This document shows positions 22,601-34,807 of a DNA stretch of 64,000 nt, piece after piece. The stretch comes from Rhododendron vialii (Eukaryota; Streptophyta; Magnoliopsida; Ericales; Ericaceae). The stretch spans positions 47,723,501 through 47,787,500 of the forward strand of contig NC_080557.1 of assembly GCF_030253575.1 (NCBI RefSeq), written 5' to 3'. A program made the position numbers and the translations under genes. The notes beneath the pieces were generated by a model. The model searched no databases, had not been told where the DNA came from, and worked only from the letters and a program-made list of their open reading frames with translations. Numbering within the stretch: the stretch's first letter is position 1; every line of letters begins with the position of its first letter.

Positions 22601-25600
22601 TTCTGGTAACTCAGGATCCAGCTCTTCTCGACTTCTTTTGTCTTTTCGAGATGAACGAATTATTTTTCCACTCAACTTCTTGGAAGGCTTATTTTTTGGC
22701 TTCAGTTTTCTTGCAGTGACTCCTGAATTAGAGCATTTCCCCGTTGAACATTTTGAAGAATCTTCAACCATGTTTTCTGGATCTTGAGGAGTAGAATGAA
22801 CATTAGAGTTGGGAGGGGGTGCATAAAATAAGGCTTCCATAGCTTCAGCTGCCATTTGAGTGTCAAACCCAACATCAAATGTATCCGGGACATCCCTTCT
22901 GAGGCCACCAGCTTCTAACTGCTGCTCTGATGCTTCTGCATTGAGCTGATCATCCATCTCCTTGACAAACTTCATACCGGAAGCTTCAAGAACATCACCA
23001 ACCTCCTCAGAATTTAGCACTATTAAACTCGAATTGGAAGAATAAGCATCTATCATTTCACCCTTAAATTTTTCTTTGCACTGATCCCTTTGTTTCATCT
23101 GACTTTGGACATTTAGATTTGTATCACTCAGGCACCTAGCCACAGATGTTGCCTCAGGGCCTTCACCATTTAAGATCAAATTCTTTGTGTCTTTCAGACG
23201 ATCGCCTTCTCCACCATCAATTTCATTGGCATCCCATTCAAATGTTCCTGATATACCAAATGTGGTTCCAAGAATGGCCCTCCTGGCCAAAATTTGAGGC
23301 CCTTTTGCACATAACGCAGGAGGTGATTTCTGCGTTCTTGTCTTTTTTGGTGCAACTTCCTTTGACAAATTTACTTTGTTAAATGACAGGTAATGATCCA
23401 CGAAACTCAGGGCATTGGCTTGTGATGAATCTCCAGGTTCCTCATATTCGTTGTATCTTTTCTCTGCAGACTCATGCTCCGAAGTACGCAGCGTGCTATC
23501 TTTTTGGATAGAACTAGGCCCGATACTACTTACATTCTCAGACATGCTGCCTCCACCTAAGCCAGCACACTGAACTGTCTGCGGGCAGACAGAATTAACC
23601 CGCCTTCTTTTGTATACTGCAGAGAAGTTAGATTATTAGACAATGGACCGCGATAACATCTATCAGTTTCACATGATATGAGAGCAAAAGATAGTGAATG
23701 GGAACTAAGTTTTAAAAGTATCAAAAAGCGCTGATCTCACACAATTTGGTAGTGTTGCAATGTTGGCATAAAATTGGACAAATAGATAGATCCTCTTCTC
23801 TGAGAGAGAAGAAAAGAATCAACAATTTTTTGCTAATATGTCATCCGAAAAAAGAGATTGGATCTAGAGTCCGAGACTCTGAGGAGCAATTGCTTATTCA
23901 AATGGGAAAATGGCAAAAAGCTCCCGCAGCTAAACATAAGAAACTAGTTTAAATATGATCGCTGCAACAGTTTGTGTACAAAACTGCAAAATTTGTGAAG
24001 GGATATGTATGTTTCTTGTCCAAACCTCCTAGAAAATGGCACTGTGATGATGAACACAAATAATGGCCTTCAGATATACCCAATGTCTCATGTTTCAATC
24101 TAATAAGAATGCTACACAGTCATTTATGAAGTAAAAACAGAAACGGTCAAATTATCTGCAATTGACCTCATAGTGTCCTCCTGCCTTCAGGCTCTGAGCA
24201 GGATGTTGATAGTGTTTAGAAACACAGCCATATTGGTTGGCATGGCGAAAATTGTTCAAAGATATGACACAACAAAAAGGCTGGCTCACAATGAAATTTT
24301 GCAAGATTTGGTTCACTACTGAGCAAAGAGCCTAGCTCAGACCACAGAGTGAAACAACAGAATTCTACTTCAAAAACGTAAAAAGAAATACCACAAGCTG
24401 TACTAATAAGTGCGGACCTGCAATGCAATTCTTATGACTAGATGCAGGCTCTGAGCAGGATGTTGATAATGTTTAGAAACACAGCCATATTGGTTGGCAT
24501 GGCGAAAATTGTTCAAAGATATGACACAACAAAAAGGCTGGCTCACAATGAAATTTTGCAAGATTTGGTCCACTACTGAGCAAAGAGCCTAGCTCAGACC
24601 ACAGAGTGAAACAACAGAATTCTACTTCAAAAACGTAAAAAGAAATACCACAAGCTGTACTAATAAGTGCGGACCTGCTGTGCAATTCTTATGACTAGAT
24701 GCAACAGAGCCCACCACAAAGTCCTCACTACGCGCACAAGGAGCTTCTAGAACATCCCCTCCCACTATTCTTTGAAGTTCACCGGAAGTTAACTCCTTGG
24801 AACACGCTGTCTCAGTTTCATGCACTCCTTCATCATCACTGTCAAGTACTACTTCTTCTTTGTAGTCTTCTAACATCTGAGTTGCCATGTCATCGACAGA
24901 ATCTGGAATAACTAGTAGCTCAGTGTCAATGTTCTCCAATTGAGTTCCTTCAGGGGGACTTTCAAGCGCAACAGTATCACCAAAAGGTTCAGTACTTCGA
25001 TACTCATTGCCAGTCCAAACTTTGAGTATATGGTCTGATTTAGAGACTGATGAGAATTGTACTAAGATTGGTTTGATAATTACCAAAATGCATGTAGGAT
25101 GACTCCATATGGCAGAAAACAACTCAATATCCACACAAAACTGGACTTGCAACGCAAATTGAGTCAGTCAATTATCTCAATGCTTCACGTAGCCATTAAA
25201 AATTGTGATAGTTTTAGCTTCTAAACAAAACTTGCAGGTTCCCTTCCTCGGGGCTTTCTCAAGTCTCACCATATTGTAGCAATGATATTACATACAATAA
25301 TGCAAGTGCCTGAACTGACTGGATTCAAAGAGTGTTGCTCATTCCTTTCATTTTCATGAATTTTGACAAAGGTGGGCCATGAAAGGACTTAAGAATCAAT
25401 AGCACTCAATTGCAAATGCAACCTTCCTTGATTCGGGTCCTTTTTGTTTCACAAAATTAAGTACGGAAAAAGAAACAAAAATGCTAACAGGTTTGCCAAT
25501 AACAATGCCAAGTCCTTCCATTGTAGACCACTTCTACAAATCTTCGACACTTTCATCCATTCTTTCCAACAGCTGGAGGGAAAAGGGTCAAGATTCTATT

Positions 25601-26562
25601 AATTGAGCATTTCTTTTCTGTTTTCTTCAACCACAGTTCTGACATGATTCCACTGCTATCAAATAAGAGAAACAAAAATTTCAACGATGCAAGATGCTTC
25701 CATTGTACATCCCTTCTATGACTTCTCTACCCTACCCATCCTATGATTCTTTAAACAACCAAAAGGAAAAGGTCAAATTTTGTTAATTGACCTCTTTGGT
25801 TCTCATTTTTCTTAAGGGCTCCCTATTAATTCTCTCATTTCTAGAATTCGGTTCCAAAAACAGGGTGGCTCTACTATATCACGAGGCTGTTCAAAGAATC
25901 CACTAAAAATTGGGTTTTTCACATATAATTTTATTTTTCTCCAATATTGCTGGCACTGAATCATTCATACCTAGTCAAAGTAAATGAAAGCCCATTTAAA
26001 CTTATGAGTAAGTAGATAACATAGCTCATCAAACCAAAATAAAATAAGCCAACAAATTTTCAATCAAAAGAAATATGTGTATTGGGAAAGTCTACAATAC
26101 ATACCCCTTAAAAGGGTGTACCATATGCATCTATTTTATGGTTCATTCATAACATTTTAGTGTATTTCGTAACTTTTGTTCTAAAATTCATAACCTTTTA
26201 GCAGTACGATTCGTAACATTTTCGTTATGATTCATAACATTTTAGTGTATCTCGTAACCTTTATATAGAGCTTTGTAAATAAAATTCTTTTACATTTTTT
26301 TGTCACGGTTGAACTAAATTCCTAGAGACACCCCAGAAACTAACTCCACTTCTAACTTCTAAGCCATTGGAAAACGAAATCATTCGATTTCCAAAGAAGT
26401 CCCAATTTGTGCAGATTCAATCCAATCAATACACAACTAAAATTCAACTAGAAAATCTTCGAAACAGTCGAGAGAGGCAGAGAGTTAAATATGCGGATAT
26501 CTATTACGGTTACCAGATTGAGTATCAAACGTCTGAGTCTCAATACCACGATCATCATCCAT
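19644..26562 (-). CDS. Tandem-BRCT-domain protein (MDC1/PTIP-like, nuclear)
   Basis: Coding exons on the minus strand: 26514-26562 (ATG 26562), 24675-25046, 21452-23616, 21096-21365, 20918-20998, 20456-20567, 20300-20366 and 19644-19740 (TAG 19644-19646). All boundaries are GT-AG, phases match throughout, and the total of 3213 nt gives 1070 aa. The N-terminus is short and acidic (ETQTFDTQS). An acidic segment with DSDDEG follows. The middle (about 140-840) is long, Ser/Lys-rich and predicted disordered, with basic KRRK patches. The C-terminus has two BRCT repeats: about 840-950 (FVRTRNMLESIALGKPVVT, LWLDSC) and about 953-1045 (VIVSSNIKPGKELILSLV, YSSELLLNGIV). Tandem BRCT units bind phosphoserine partners in DNA-damage responses. 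The closest remembered relative is Arabidopsis At4g03130. The last exon keeps HRLF but then diverges from the KRTRST-type ending of relatives. The assigned starts of exons 1 and 2 are inferred. Confidence 0.85.
24188..24701. repeat. 257-bp perfect-spacing tandem duplication over a splice donor
   Basis: Units 24188-24444 and 24445-24701 are nearly identical (caggctctgagcagg ... cttatgactagatg). On the minus strand the unit contains the last ~27 nt of the BRCT gene's second coding exon, its GT donor (at 24674) and the intron start. The second donor copy therefore lies 257 bp downstream inside the intron (about 24417). Confidence 0.9.
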
Positions 26563-26756
26563 TTGAAATCGCTTTGATTGTTGCTAAAACGTAGATCCTT
26601 CACCTGATCCGTGCCACGGAAACGACATACGAGCAAAGAAAATAGGCCAAACAACAGCATTAAAACCGTTACAATCGCAGATTTCGACGAAACGATTCGT
26701 ACTAGTAGTAATTAACATACCAAGAGAAGATTAATCGAGAGAGATTGGAAATTACC

Positions 26757-26853
26757 TCATCGGAATATCAACTGTTGCGCGCGAGGGGTAGTGAGATTGA
26801 AGATGGAACGGTTCTAGGCTTTCGAATGATTTTGTACGTATATATATATATGT
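26757..26853 (-). promoter_or_regulatory. Probable promoter and untranslated first exon of the BRCT gene
   Basis: A TATA-like run (tatatatatata, about 26839-26851) lies on the minus strand upstream of a possible leader exon. That exon ends in gatgag before a GTAATT donor at about 26756. Translation then starts in the next exon at 26562. The arrangement is inferred from sequence only. Confidence 0.4.
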
Positions 26854-26997
26854 GAGGATTTGGTGGAATTTCGAAAAGTAGAGGGGGAACACTGTTTATT
26901 ATGCCAGAAGATTTTGGAGGGAACGGAAAAGAGTTCCAAATTTGTTTATGGAGAAACAGAGTATTTTATCTTAATTATGTGGCTCTGAAGACAAATT

Positions 26998-27069
26998 GGG
27001 CATTTGGTCTAGTGGTATGATTCTCGCTTAGGGTGCGAGAGGTCCCGAGTTCAATTCTCGGAATGCCCC
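26998..27069 (+). tRNA. tRNA-Pro (AGG anticodon)
   Basis: 72-nt cloverleaf with acceptor stem gggcatt/aatgccc, D-loop tctagtggtat, anticodon stem tctcgc/gcgaga with AGG in the loop, variable gtc region and T-arm ccgag-ttcaatt-ctcgg. Box A (tggtctagtgg) and box B (gagttcaattc) are present. The T-loop has caa where cga is usual. A run of seven or more T residues from about 27081 is a pol III terminator. The gene is intronless and lies divergently, about 150 bp from the BRCT promoter. Confidence 0.95.
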
Positions 27070-27080
27070 GATATACTGTA

Positions 27081-27088
27081 ATTTTTTT
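27081..27088 (+). terminator. Pol III T-run terminator of tRNA-Pro
   Basis: An uninterrupted T tract about 12 bases past the tRNA 3' end, as expected for RNA polymerase III. Confidence 0.7.
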
Positions 27089-27129
27089 CCCATCCTGTTC
27101 AGCTCAAGACTTAACGAGCCATTCAGCCT

Positions 27130-27475
27130 AATAAGCCAAATGATTTATTTTTTCGTCCTTATTCTTATCTTTTTGTCGTATTTGTTAGTTTTTCGTTAAT
27201 TTTGTGTGGATTATTTGCTTCATCATGATTAGAAGAATTTAAAAAGTAAAAAATTATGATCGAAACCTAAATTTTTTGAATAAAGACAAAAATAAGCCAA
27301 TTCTTTCTTTCGCCTTTATTGAAAAATCGATTTCGATCGTAATTTTTTACTTTTTAGATTCCTCTCGTCATGATGAAGCAATAATCCACAAAAAGTTTAC
27401 AAAAAACTAACAAAAACGAAAAATTTGATTATGGACTTATTAGGTCGAATAAGCTATTTGGCTTCTTATTCCGTT
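27130..27475. repeat. Foldback element, about 345 bp
   Basis: The left part (aagccaaatgattta ... tttgttagttttt ... ggattatttgcttcatcatga ... aaaaagtaaaaaatta) is mirrored by the right part ending taagctatttggcttctt. The arms are near 150 bp with diverged ends. The same internal words occur in the larger inverted repeat at 40012-41541, which suggests one family. Confidence 0.65.
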
Positions 27476-27891
27476 AAGATTCTTATTTTTTTAGTACTAC
27501 TTATTTTTCGTTTTACGAGACAGGTCATTCTCGCATAATACATGACATAATTTAAAAAATAAGTACTTATTTCTCTTATCGGAACGGAACCTTTATTTGA
27601 TTTGCCAAAATTGAGTACTACACAACTCTTACCGGGTCTTAAAACTATGTTCAATCTACACAATTTGCTCGGAATTGTAATTGGTACTTTTGGAAATAAT
27701 GAACTCCATTAGACATTGTTTTAAATTTGAAAGGGAAATGACGGGAAAATAATACATCTATTTGTTCCAAGTTTTGGTACACGGTGCATTCGTTAGCATG
27801 GGCCATTCAAAAAATGTTTAGGGTGCTTGTAAGTTGATTTGAACAACTTTGAAGGACACTGTTTGTCGATTTATTAAGGTACTCCCTCCGT

Positions 27892-28416
27892 CCAAATTTG
27901 TGCGTCTAATTTTTAAAATGTATTGTGACTTTTTTTTAGGGAACACAATGATTACACCTAAGAGGTTTTAACTTTTTCAATATTTACCCTTTACTTTTTT
28001 TTTAAATAGTTACTTTATCTCGAAAATGGGAAGCAAAATGAAAACTTGATCCACTCAAAAGTCAATTGGACAAATATTTTGGAACAATTATTTGTACCAC
28101 TATATTGGACAAATATTACTACCTCCATTCAAAAGTCTAATTTTTAAAATGTACCGTAACTTTTTTTTGAGAAACACAATGATTACACCTAAAAAGTTTT
28201 ACTTTTCAATATTTAGCCTTTACTTTTTTTTTAAATAGTTACTTTATCTTGAAAATGGTAAGCAAAATGGAAACTTGATTCATTCAAAAGTCAATTGGAC
28301 AAATATTTTGGAACACTTATGACTTATCTGTACCACTATATTAGACAAATACTATTACCTACATTCAAAAGTCAATTGGACTTAAAAGTGGACAAACAAA
28401 TCAGAACGGAGGGGAG
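27892..28416. mobile_element. Stowaway-like MITE with internal duplication, 525 bp
   Basis: TA flanks (27890-27891, 28417-28418) border ctccctccgtccaaattt and aatcagaacggaggggag. Internally a block with tctaatttttaaaatgta..gtaactttttttt and a following gtcaattggacaaatattttgg occurs twice, so the element carries a tandem duplication or a nested relative. Confidence 0.6.
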
Positions 28417-29312
28417 TAGTATTTGTACCACTATATTGGTATAATAGGAAGTACTATTACCAACGGTGCCATTATGTGGGACCTAAGTCAAAAAATAAAT
28501 AAATAAAGCGTCTTTCAAAAATATTTCAAACTACTAAAAAATGCAAGAACAAAATGGAGAGCGGATAGTGTTACTGGAGAGTCGTGCGACGTTGTTTGAG
28601 ACTCTAATGCGGGTTCAAGTTGCAAGAAAGGCCTATGGAACTGAGGCACCCAAGACTAAGCCGGAGCTATGTGCTTTGTGCATTGCACTGATAGCGTTTC
28701 ATTTTTTGTGGTTGAGTGCACAAGGCCAGTGGGCAGGGGAGAAAAACCCTGGGTGAGGCAGCTCAATAAGAAGAACCCTTTACAACAAGGCCAAGGGTCT
28801 GATCTACCTGTATTGCTTGTGTCACCAATTGCAGATAGTCTAGGCCTAAATCAAGCTTCTCAGTACACCCAACATTAACATCAGTAAAACAACTGACCAC
28901 ATTGAGTATTTTGTAGAGTAGCAGTACTTTGTTAACCATCCACTACAAGCAAAAGATAGAAAAAGAGCAAAAGCAGCAACACTGACTCTAACAGTAGCAC
29001 AAATGGACTAGTAAGTTTTGTTCTAAATGTACTGATTAACTCATAGCACATGCCAATTTCGCCTTCGACATACCCTTCTGTACAATTTCATCCTCCGCCA
29101 TTAACAAGATTATGCGAAGTGTATTCATCAAGGAATAGTTCAACAGGATAATGCATCAAAATGTCACGCTGTGCTATAACGTTGATGACAAGGCATGAAA
29201 CTAACATAACAGAACATAGAGTTTCATTGATAGCAAGTTGTACCACTATTAGGTTTTTATAGTTACAAAGTACTGCCAGGTCATTATGGAAGTCATCCTA
29301 TTCCATGAAGAC
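28417..29312. other. Intergenic stretch between tRNA/MITE and the ARF gene
   Basis: No gene recognised. The piece 29003-29164 is duplicated in the chimeric pseudogene at 17943-18184. Short frames near 28541-28878 have no recognisable similarity. Confidence 0.5.
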
Positions 29313-29463
29313 CTTATGGTTACAGAAATTACATATAAACTACTGTATATGCCTATATGTATATTTCTGTGTATGTAAACCTCCTCTGTTAACACTTCCC
29401 GCTCTGCCTAAAAGGGCTCTACATATAGACATATACAGTATAAGTAATTTCTGTAACCATAAG
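29313..29463. repeat. Hairpin in the ARF 3' UTR region
   Basis: The arm 29313-29362 (cttatggttacagaaattac then tactgtatatg) pairs with 29419-29463. Twenty bases pair perfectly, then a small bulge, then about 24 of 26 pair. The loop is about 56 nt. It begins 14 bases after the ARF stop codon on the minus strand, so it should lie in the 3' untranslated region. Confidence 0.75.
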
Positions 29464-29476
29464 TAAAAGGTAGAAT

Positions 29477-32400
29477 TTAAGATGATGGCGGGTTCGATGA
29501 GCCCATATCCAACTTATCAACATCTTCCTTTGGACAGACAAACATCTTGCATACCATGGTCCGGAATTCCCTGCATCAGTATCAACATAAATTCTTAGTC
29601 CATTGTAATGAGGGCAGCCCTAAGACCAACAAATTGCATAACGAAAAACACTTGAAGCAGGTGAGTGATTTGGTACTTAACGGCCAAGGGTAATCTCCAA
29701 TCAGCATCATGTCCCCTTCACCATCTATGTAGGTTACGTACCAACCACTGCTCCCATCGATCAATGTCCCTTTGAACTCAAACATCTGGTCAAGCTCACG
29801 AATGAGTTCACCATAACCATCAAAACGTGCCAGGTCAACTGATCTTCCAAGAGTAGTTCCATACTTCAGCACCTGCAAGGGAAATATTTACAATATCTCA
29901 AAATCTCCCCAACCAAACAACGTTATTATATACTTTTTTGAACTCGTTAACCAAACAACTTATGTATTGGACTTTGGTTTCACATCAATATAACTAGGAT
30001 GATCTTTTGCTAAAACAATAAACAATAAGCTGCCTACTTTGAGACATTTACCATGATAAACAAACTTTCCCAAGCAAGTCAACCCAAAACTACAGGCAGG
30101 GATTCTTTCTCAAACTGTAGTTTACGAAACAACATCTAAATGAGCATGAAAGTGCAATTACCTTTGTACAGCTTCGGTTAGCACTGGGACAACAGTTCCT
30201 GCATTGTTTATATGGATTGTTGCCAGAAATACCCTTAGATGGCTCGGAGACCTGGCTAGGACAAGGACTACAAAGTTCTCGTGAAGAAAGCATTTGATTT
30301 GAAGGGAGCGCCATAGGACTACTAGATATATTCACTCCAAAAAGCATGCACTTGCCATTTGGTTGGCCCATTGGAGCTCCAATCTCACCTTTCTCTTCAG
30401 GAGCTGTGCATTCCTGTGAGGCTGAACTGGTAAAGCTGACTTTTGGAAAAGACAAGCTTCCACTCGCTTCAGTACAGTTGTGGGCCCCACAGGAGGTAAA
30501 TGTTGGAGGCTGATAGTTAGCAATCATTGGATGAGGAGGATTTCCACCAGGAATTGCTATTGTGCTGCCATGAGAGTGAGAAAATGGGTCACGCATCCGA
30601 ACAGGATTTGGTTGGGGTAGCAGCAGTTGCTGCCCTGATGCACCCAGTTCAAAAGCACCCATGGCTCTGCTTTCTTGACCTTGCAAGACCCCAAATTGTC
30701 TTTTCTGTACACAATTCGCTGGACTCTTCAAGAAGCCTTTGAATACAATGAACAAGAAAACTAAGAGTTACCGTCACCAATCTTTCACACAAATGCAGCA
30801 TTTTTTGGAGACAAAAAGTTACTGCAAACTGGATATGTAGCCCACAACAGGCAATTAAAAGCAACACCACTGGTTTATGACGCCATTTCAGGAGGAAAAA
30901 AAAGGAGGTTACAACTGTGTCAACAAAACCCTTTTTTACCGTTGGATCAAGAGTGCTGATGGTGATGTGCAAACTCTTCCAAAGCCATTTCTCGTGTCAA
31001 ATTTGACACCAGAAATTACGATTTGCCCAAGGAGTGGAGTAGCCCTTTTGCTCATTTCTACCCAATTTTGGCAATGGCTAGGAATTTGCCTAACTAATGG
31101 AGAGCTCTAAGATAATTTATACTTACCATTCCCTCCAAAAACGGGAAATCCAGAAGTAGATTGGTCCAAAGGTCGTGCCCTTTTACGATTGGGAAAAAGG
31201 GAACCTAACTTCTTCTTCTTCACAACAGTAGGTTCAATGCTCCAAGGAGAAACCCTTTGAGGGCGAGCTGACGTCATGGATAGGACATCCCATTCCACCT
31301 AAAAAAACATATATGTAAGTAGCAATACATCACTGGAACTTAAGAAGACATTCTGAATGCAACTACCTCAAGACATCTCCACTCCGAATCATCCCACCTG
31401 ATAGGATCGATACTATCAATACCAACAACAGTACCTGCAATTCTGGTTAATACATGTACATTCGGGCTTCAGCTAAAAAAAGAAGAGCCAAGAAATGACA
31501 TGAAGTAAGCATAAATCATTTGCATTAACTTTTTGTTCTACTTCCATTATGACACCATTCAATCAAAGGAAGCTAACAAATTTCAATTTTTCATCACTAT
31601 TGCAAGTTATTATGCTGAAAAAACTGAAATTACGTTACAATTAATTCCCTATTCCTAACCCGAGAAAACTGGGGATACAACTAGTTATTGTAAAGAACGA
31701 TGCCCCATAAACACTTTACCTGGAAGGCGTAGGTTCAGGATATTCTTCACCTTCAAACTGCATTCTGAATCTCGTTCCAATTGAAAAGTCAATTTCAGCT
31801 GACTTCATGTATTGATCATGAGGAATAATAAATTCAACAGGACTTGTCCTGCACAAGATCCACAAGTCATCTTTTGCAAAAGACTGATTACACCTAAAAC
31901 CTAAATGTCCAATGAAATAAAGTAGACCACAGACCCTAGCTTATTGTCCTCCATTTAACACTTCATATAGACAATGTAGTATTAGCTTACCAAGGATGGT
32001 AATAAACAGTAAACATGGTTCCAGTAGTCATGGCATGGAAGGCACTGGCAAGTATGCCATGTTGCATGCTGTGACCAGATAGGACAGATGCTGACGTACT
32101 TGCTTGTGATTTTGTTGCACGGCGGACCCCAACAAAAAGTTCTCCATTTTCTCCTCTATCAAAAAAATATACTCAACTATTAATGTGAAAGGAAAAACTC
32201 TGTGAAACCCTTGATAAAGTTCTAAAAACAATTGCAAGGGAGACAAAGAAGAAAAAGGAGGAGGAAGAAAAGAAAGACCATGTAACCAACCAAGCAAAAC
32301 TGCATGTTGTGCAACAGTACTAGTAAAATTAGTCTTAAAAAATGTAACAAGCCATGCTCTCACATTAGTCCATACAAGCACTGGGAAATAGGGTATAAAA

Positions 32401-34772
32401 AGTGTACATCTCTGCGGATCGGCAAGAAATAAATCGAGGGAAGAGAAAGAACCTCAGGAATATACAGGCATCCCCAGCGACAAGCTTCTTTGCACCCACA
32501 AATGAACTCCAACCGCTGGTAAGCAAGTGTCGCCTTGGCTGCCCTACATATATAGATTCAAATGACAAGAACAATTAAACAAGCTAAAATGAATTTGGAT
32601 TTAGCTCAGCAAGAGATAAGGACCTAAAAAATGCATAAGACTACAGAGAAACAGAATGAAAAAGTAAATAGCTTACTGAAGCATCCCCCAAGGAAAAAAG
32701 GGAAGCAAAGTAAAGAAGGAAAAAAACAACAGGACAATGATTAACTGTGTACAGACCATGACAAAACTGAATCTCTACACTGGTTTCACATTCACCCTTT
32801 GATATCAATGAGTCAATTTCTAGTGAAACCTGGATGTCTTGCAGTTAAAATAAACATTTTCTTATTTGAACGGGTCCATTAGTAGTATTATTCAGATAAA
32901 ATGAACGTTATGTCATGCACGGCATTTTCTTTCGCATATGATGCATAGCAGCCAAAAAACGCTTCCTATCAATGAAGATGAGCTAAAATTTTACACAAGT
33001 ATAATGGTCATTTGGTCAAAAGTAGTAGTATTACTAGTCTAATTACAATAGATGTCCAAGATAAGCTGGATGGGAACCGTCGGGTCGACTAGACAGCAAG
33101 GTAATGAGATTGAATAAGATTTATAGGGGAGGAGATTCACACTGCCCCTACTGATAATATAAGGTTATGAAGAGCATGAGGGCAGTTGGTAGTTATTAAC
33201 ATCGGAAAATGAACCTAAAAAACAAGACTGCCAAAGGAAATCATAAGTACCCCGATATATGTGGCGAAATCGCCATTCTGACCCATGCAAGTCCTTTGCC
33301 ACCAGTTCCTGTGCAGGTGGTTCTTGAGACATGTCCTGAAAGGAAAAATGAAGATGTAAGTTGGATCAGGTAAGTTTTGTCTTCACAAAATCCTGATATG
33401 ATGCACGAACCTTTTCTATCACTATCAGTACTTGTTATTCTTAGATGAACTAGGTCCAAGCATTTGATTGTAAATTACCATTAACAGATTATTAGATGGT
33501 TAGATGAAAACCGTACAAAGATACTAACCAAAGGAGGAAAGCATTCGTCAGCGTGTCGCTTAGGAACAGAGAATCCACCATGCGTGCTCGTATCAGATGG
33601 AGTGAGTCTCTTGCTAAAACAGCACGCATTGAACTTTTGGGACATAGATTGAGAATAACATCCGCTCTCTGAACTTATCCCTTCTTGCTGCAAAGAATCA
33701 AAGAGAGAAAATTGTTTGGTATGAGTAAACAAAAACCAAAAATAAAGAGAGAAAATTTGGACAGATGGACAGATAGATAGCAATCAAGCAACATGTTTAG
33801 TTACTTAGAGTCTAAATCCTCAATTCCTAACATGATCCAGTCATTACAACATGATAATTTGCAAGTACAGACTTATTGAAACAAATAAATAAAATGAGAG
33901 TCTCGTTATTAAGCCATTAAAAAGTAGAAAAGAAATACATTTTAACATTATTCAAAAGAGTCCATGAACAAAGTGGTAGAAGTTCAGCATTTACTAAGCA
34001 TGTGCATTTATATACAGTGAAAATCTCGTTCACTAACTTACCTCTGTAAGCAAAGTAATTTGTGCATACACCTCATCCGTGTGAGCTTCAGCCTGCAAAA
34101 CCGCAACTAATAAGCATGCGAAACATCAAAAGGATACCAGAACAATTATATCCTATAAAAGCTAAAACGTTAGGCCACCCGCATTGCACGAGTGACCAAA
34201 ATGCTAAAAACCTTATTAGCCCATGAGGCAATCTACCTGTAATTGGGCATAGACAACCTTGCATGGAATCTTAGAAGGTAAATCATAAACAGGCATCTCC
34301 ACTGTCCCTTCCTGGCTTGTGTATGCCTCAACCTATTCCAAAATAAATTCAGAAAGATAATGGTTCATATCGCAAAAACATAACAATAACTATGTATTTA
34401 ATTTAAGGAGGTAAACTTAGTTCACTTTTAGAGTGGCGGAACTATGTAGTTCACTTTTAGAGTGGCGGAGCTATGTTGGGGCCCGGCCCCTTGGCCCCGG
34501 CACCCCGGGCTCCTAAGTTTTAAAAATTTTATTTTGTATATACCTGCTTTTTAATATTATTGATAATTATTCGTATAATTTTAATATTATATCTTGATAA
34601 TTTTGGTTTGATTTGATAAAAAATTGATTATTTTACATTCACATTTCTCAAATTTTTTCATAAATGAAAAATAAGCACGTAACAGTTGAAGTAGCCTAAA
34701 GAAAAAATACAAAATGATTGGTACACTTTAACTGCATTAGGCTAGAATCATTTCAATGTCTACTAAGCGCCG

Positions 34773-34807
<35 letters not shown>

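Noticed and set aside
24216-24685. Two near-identical 70-codon minus-strand frames
   Set aside because: They are intronic sequence of the BRCT gene appearing twice because of the 257-bp tandem duplication.
28541-28878. Overlapping plus-strand frames near the ARF 3' side
   Set aside because: No recognisable similarity and no exon structure; the minus strand is also uninformative.
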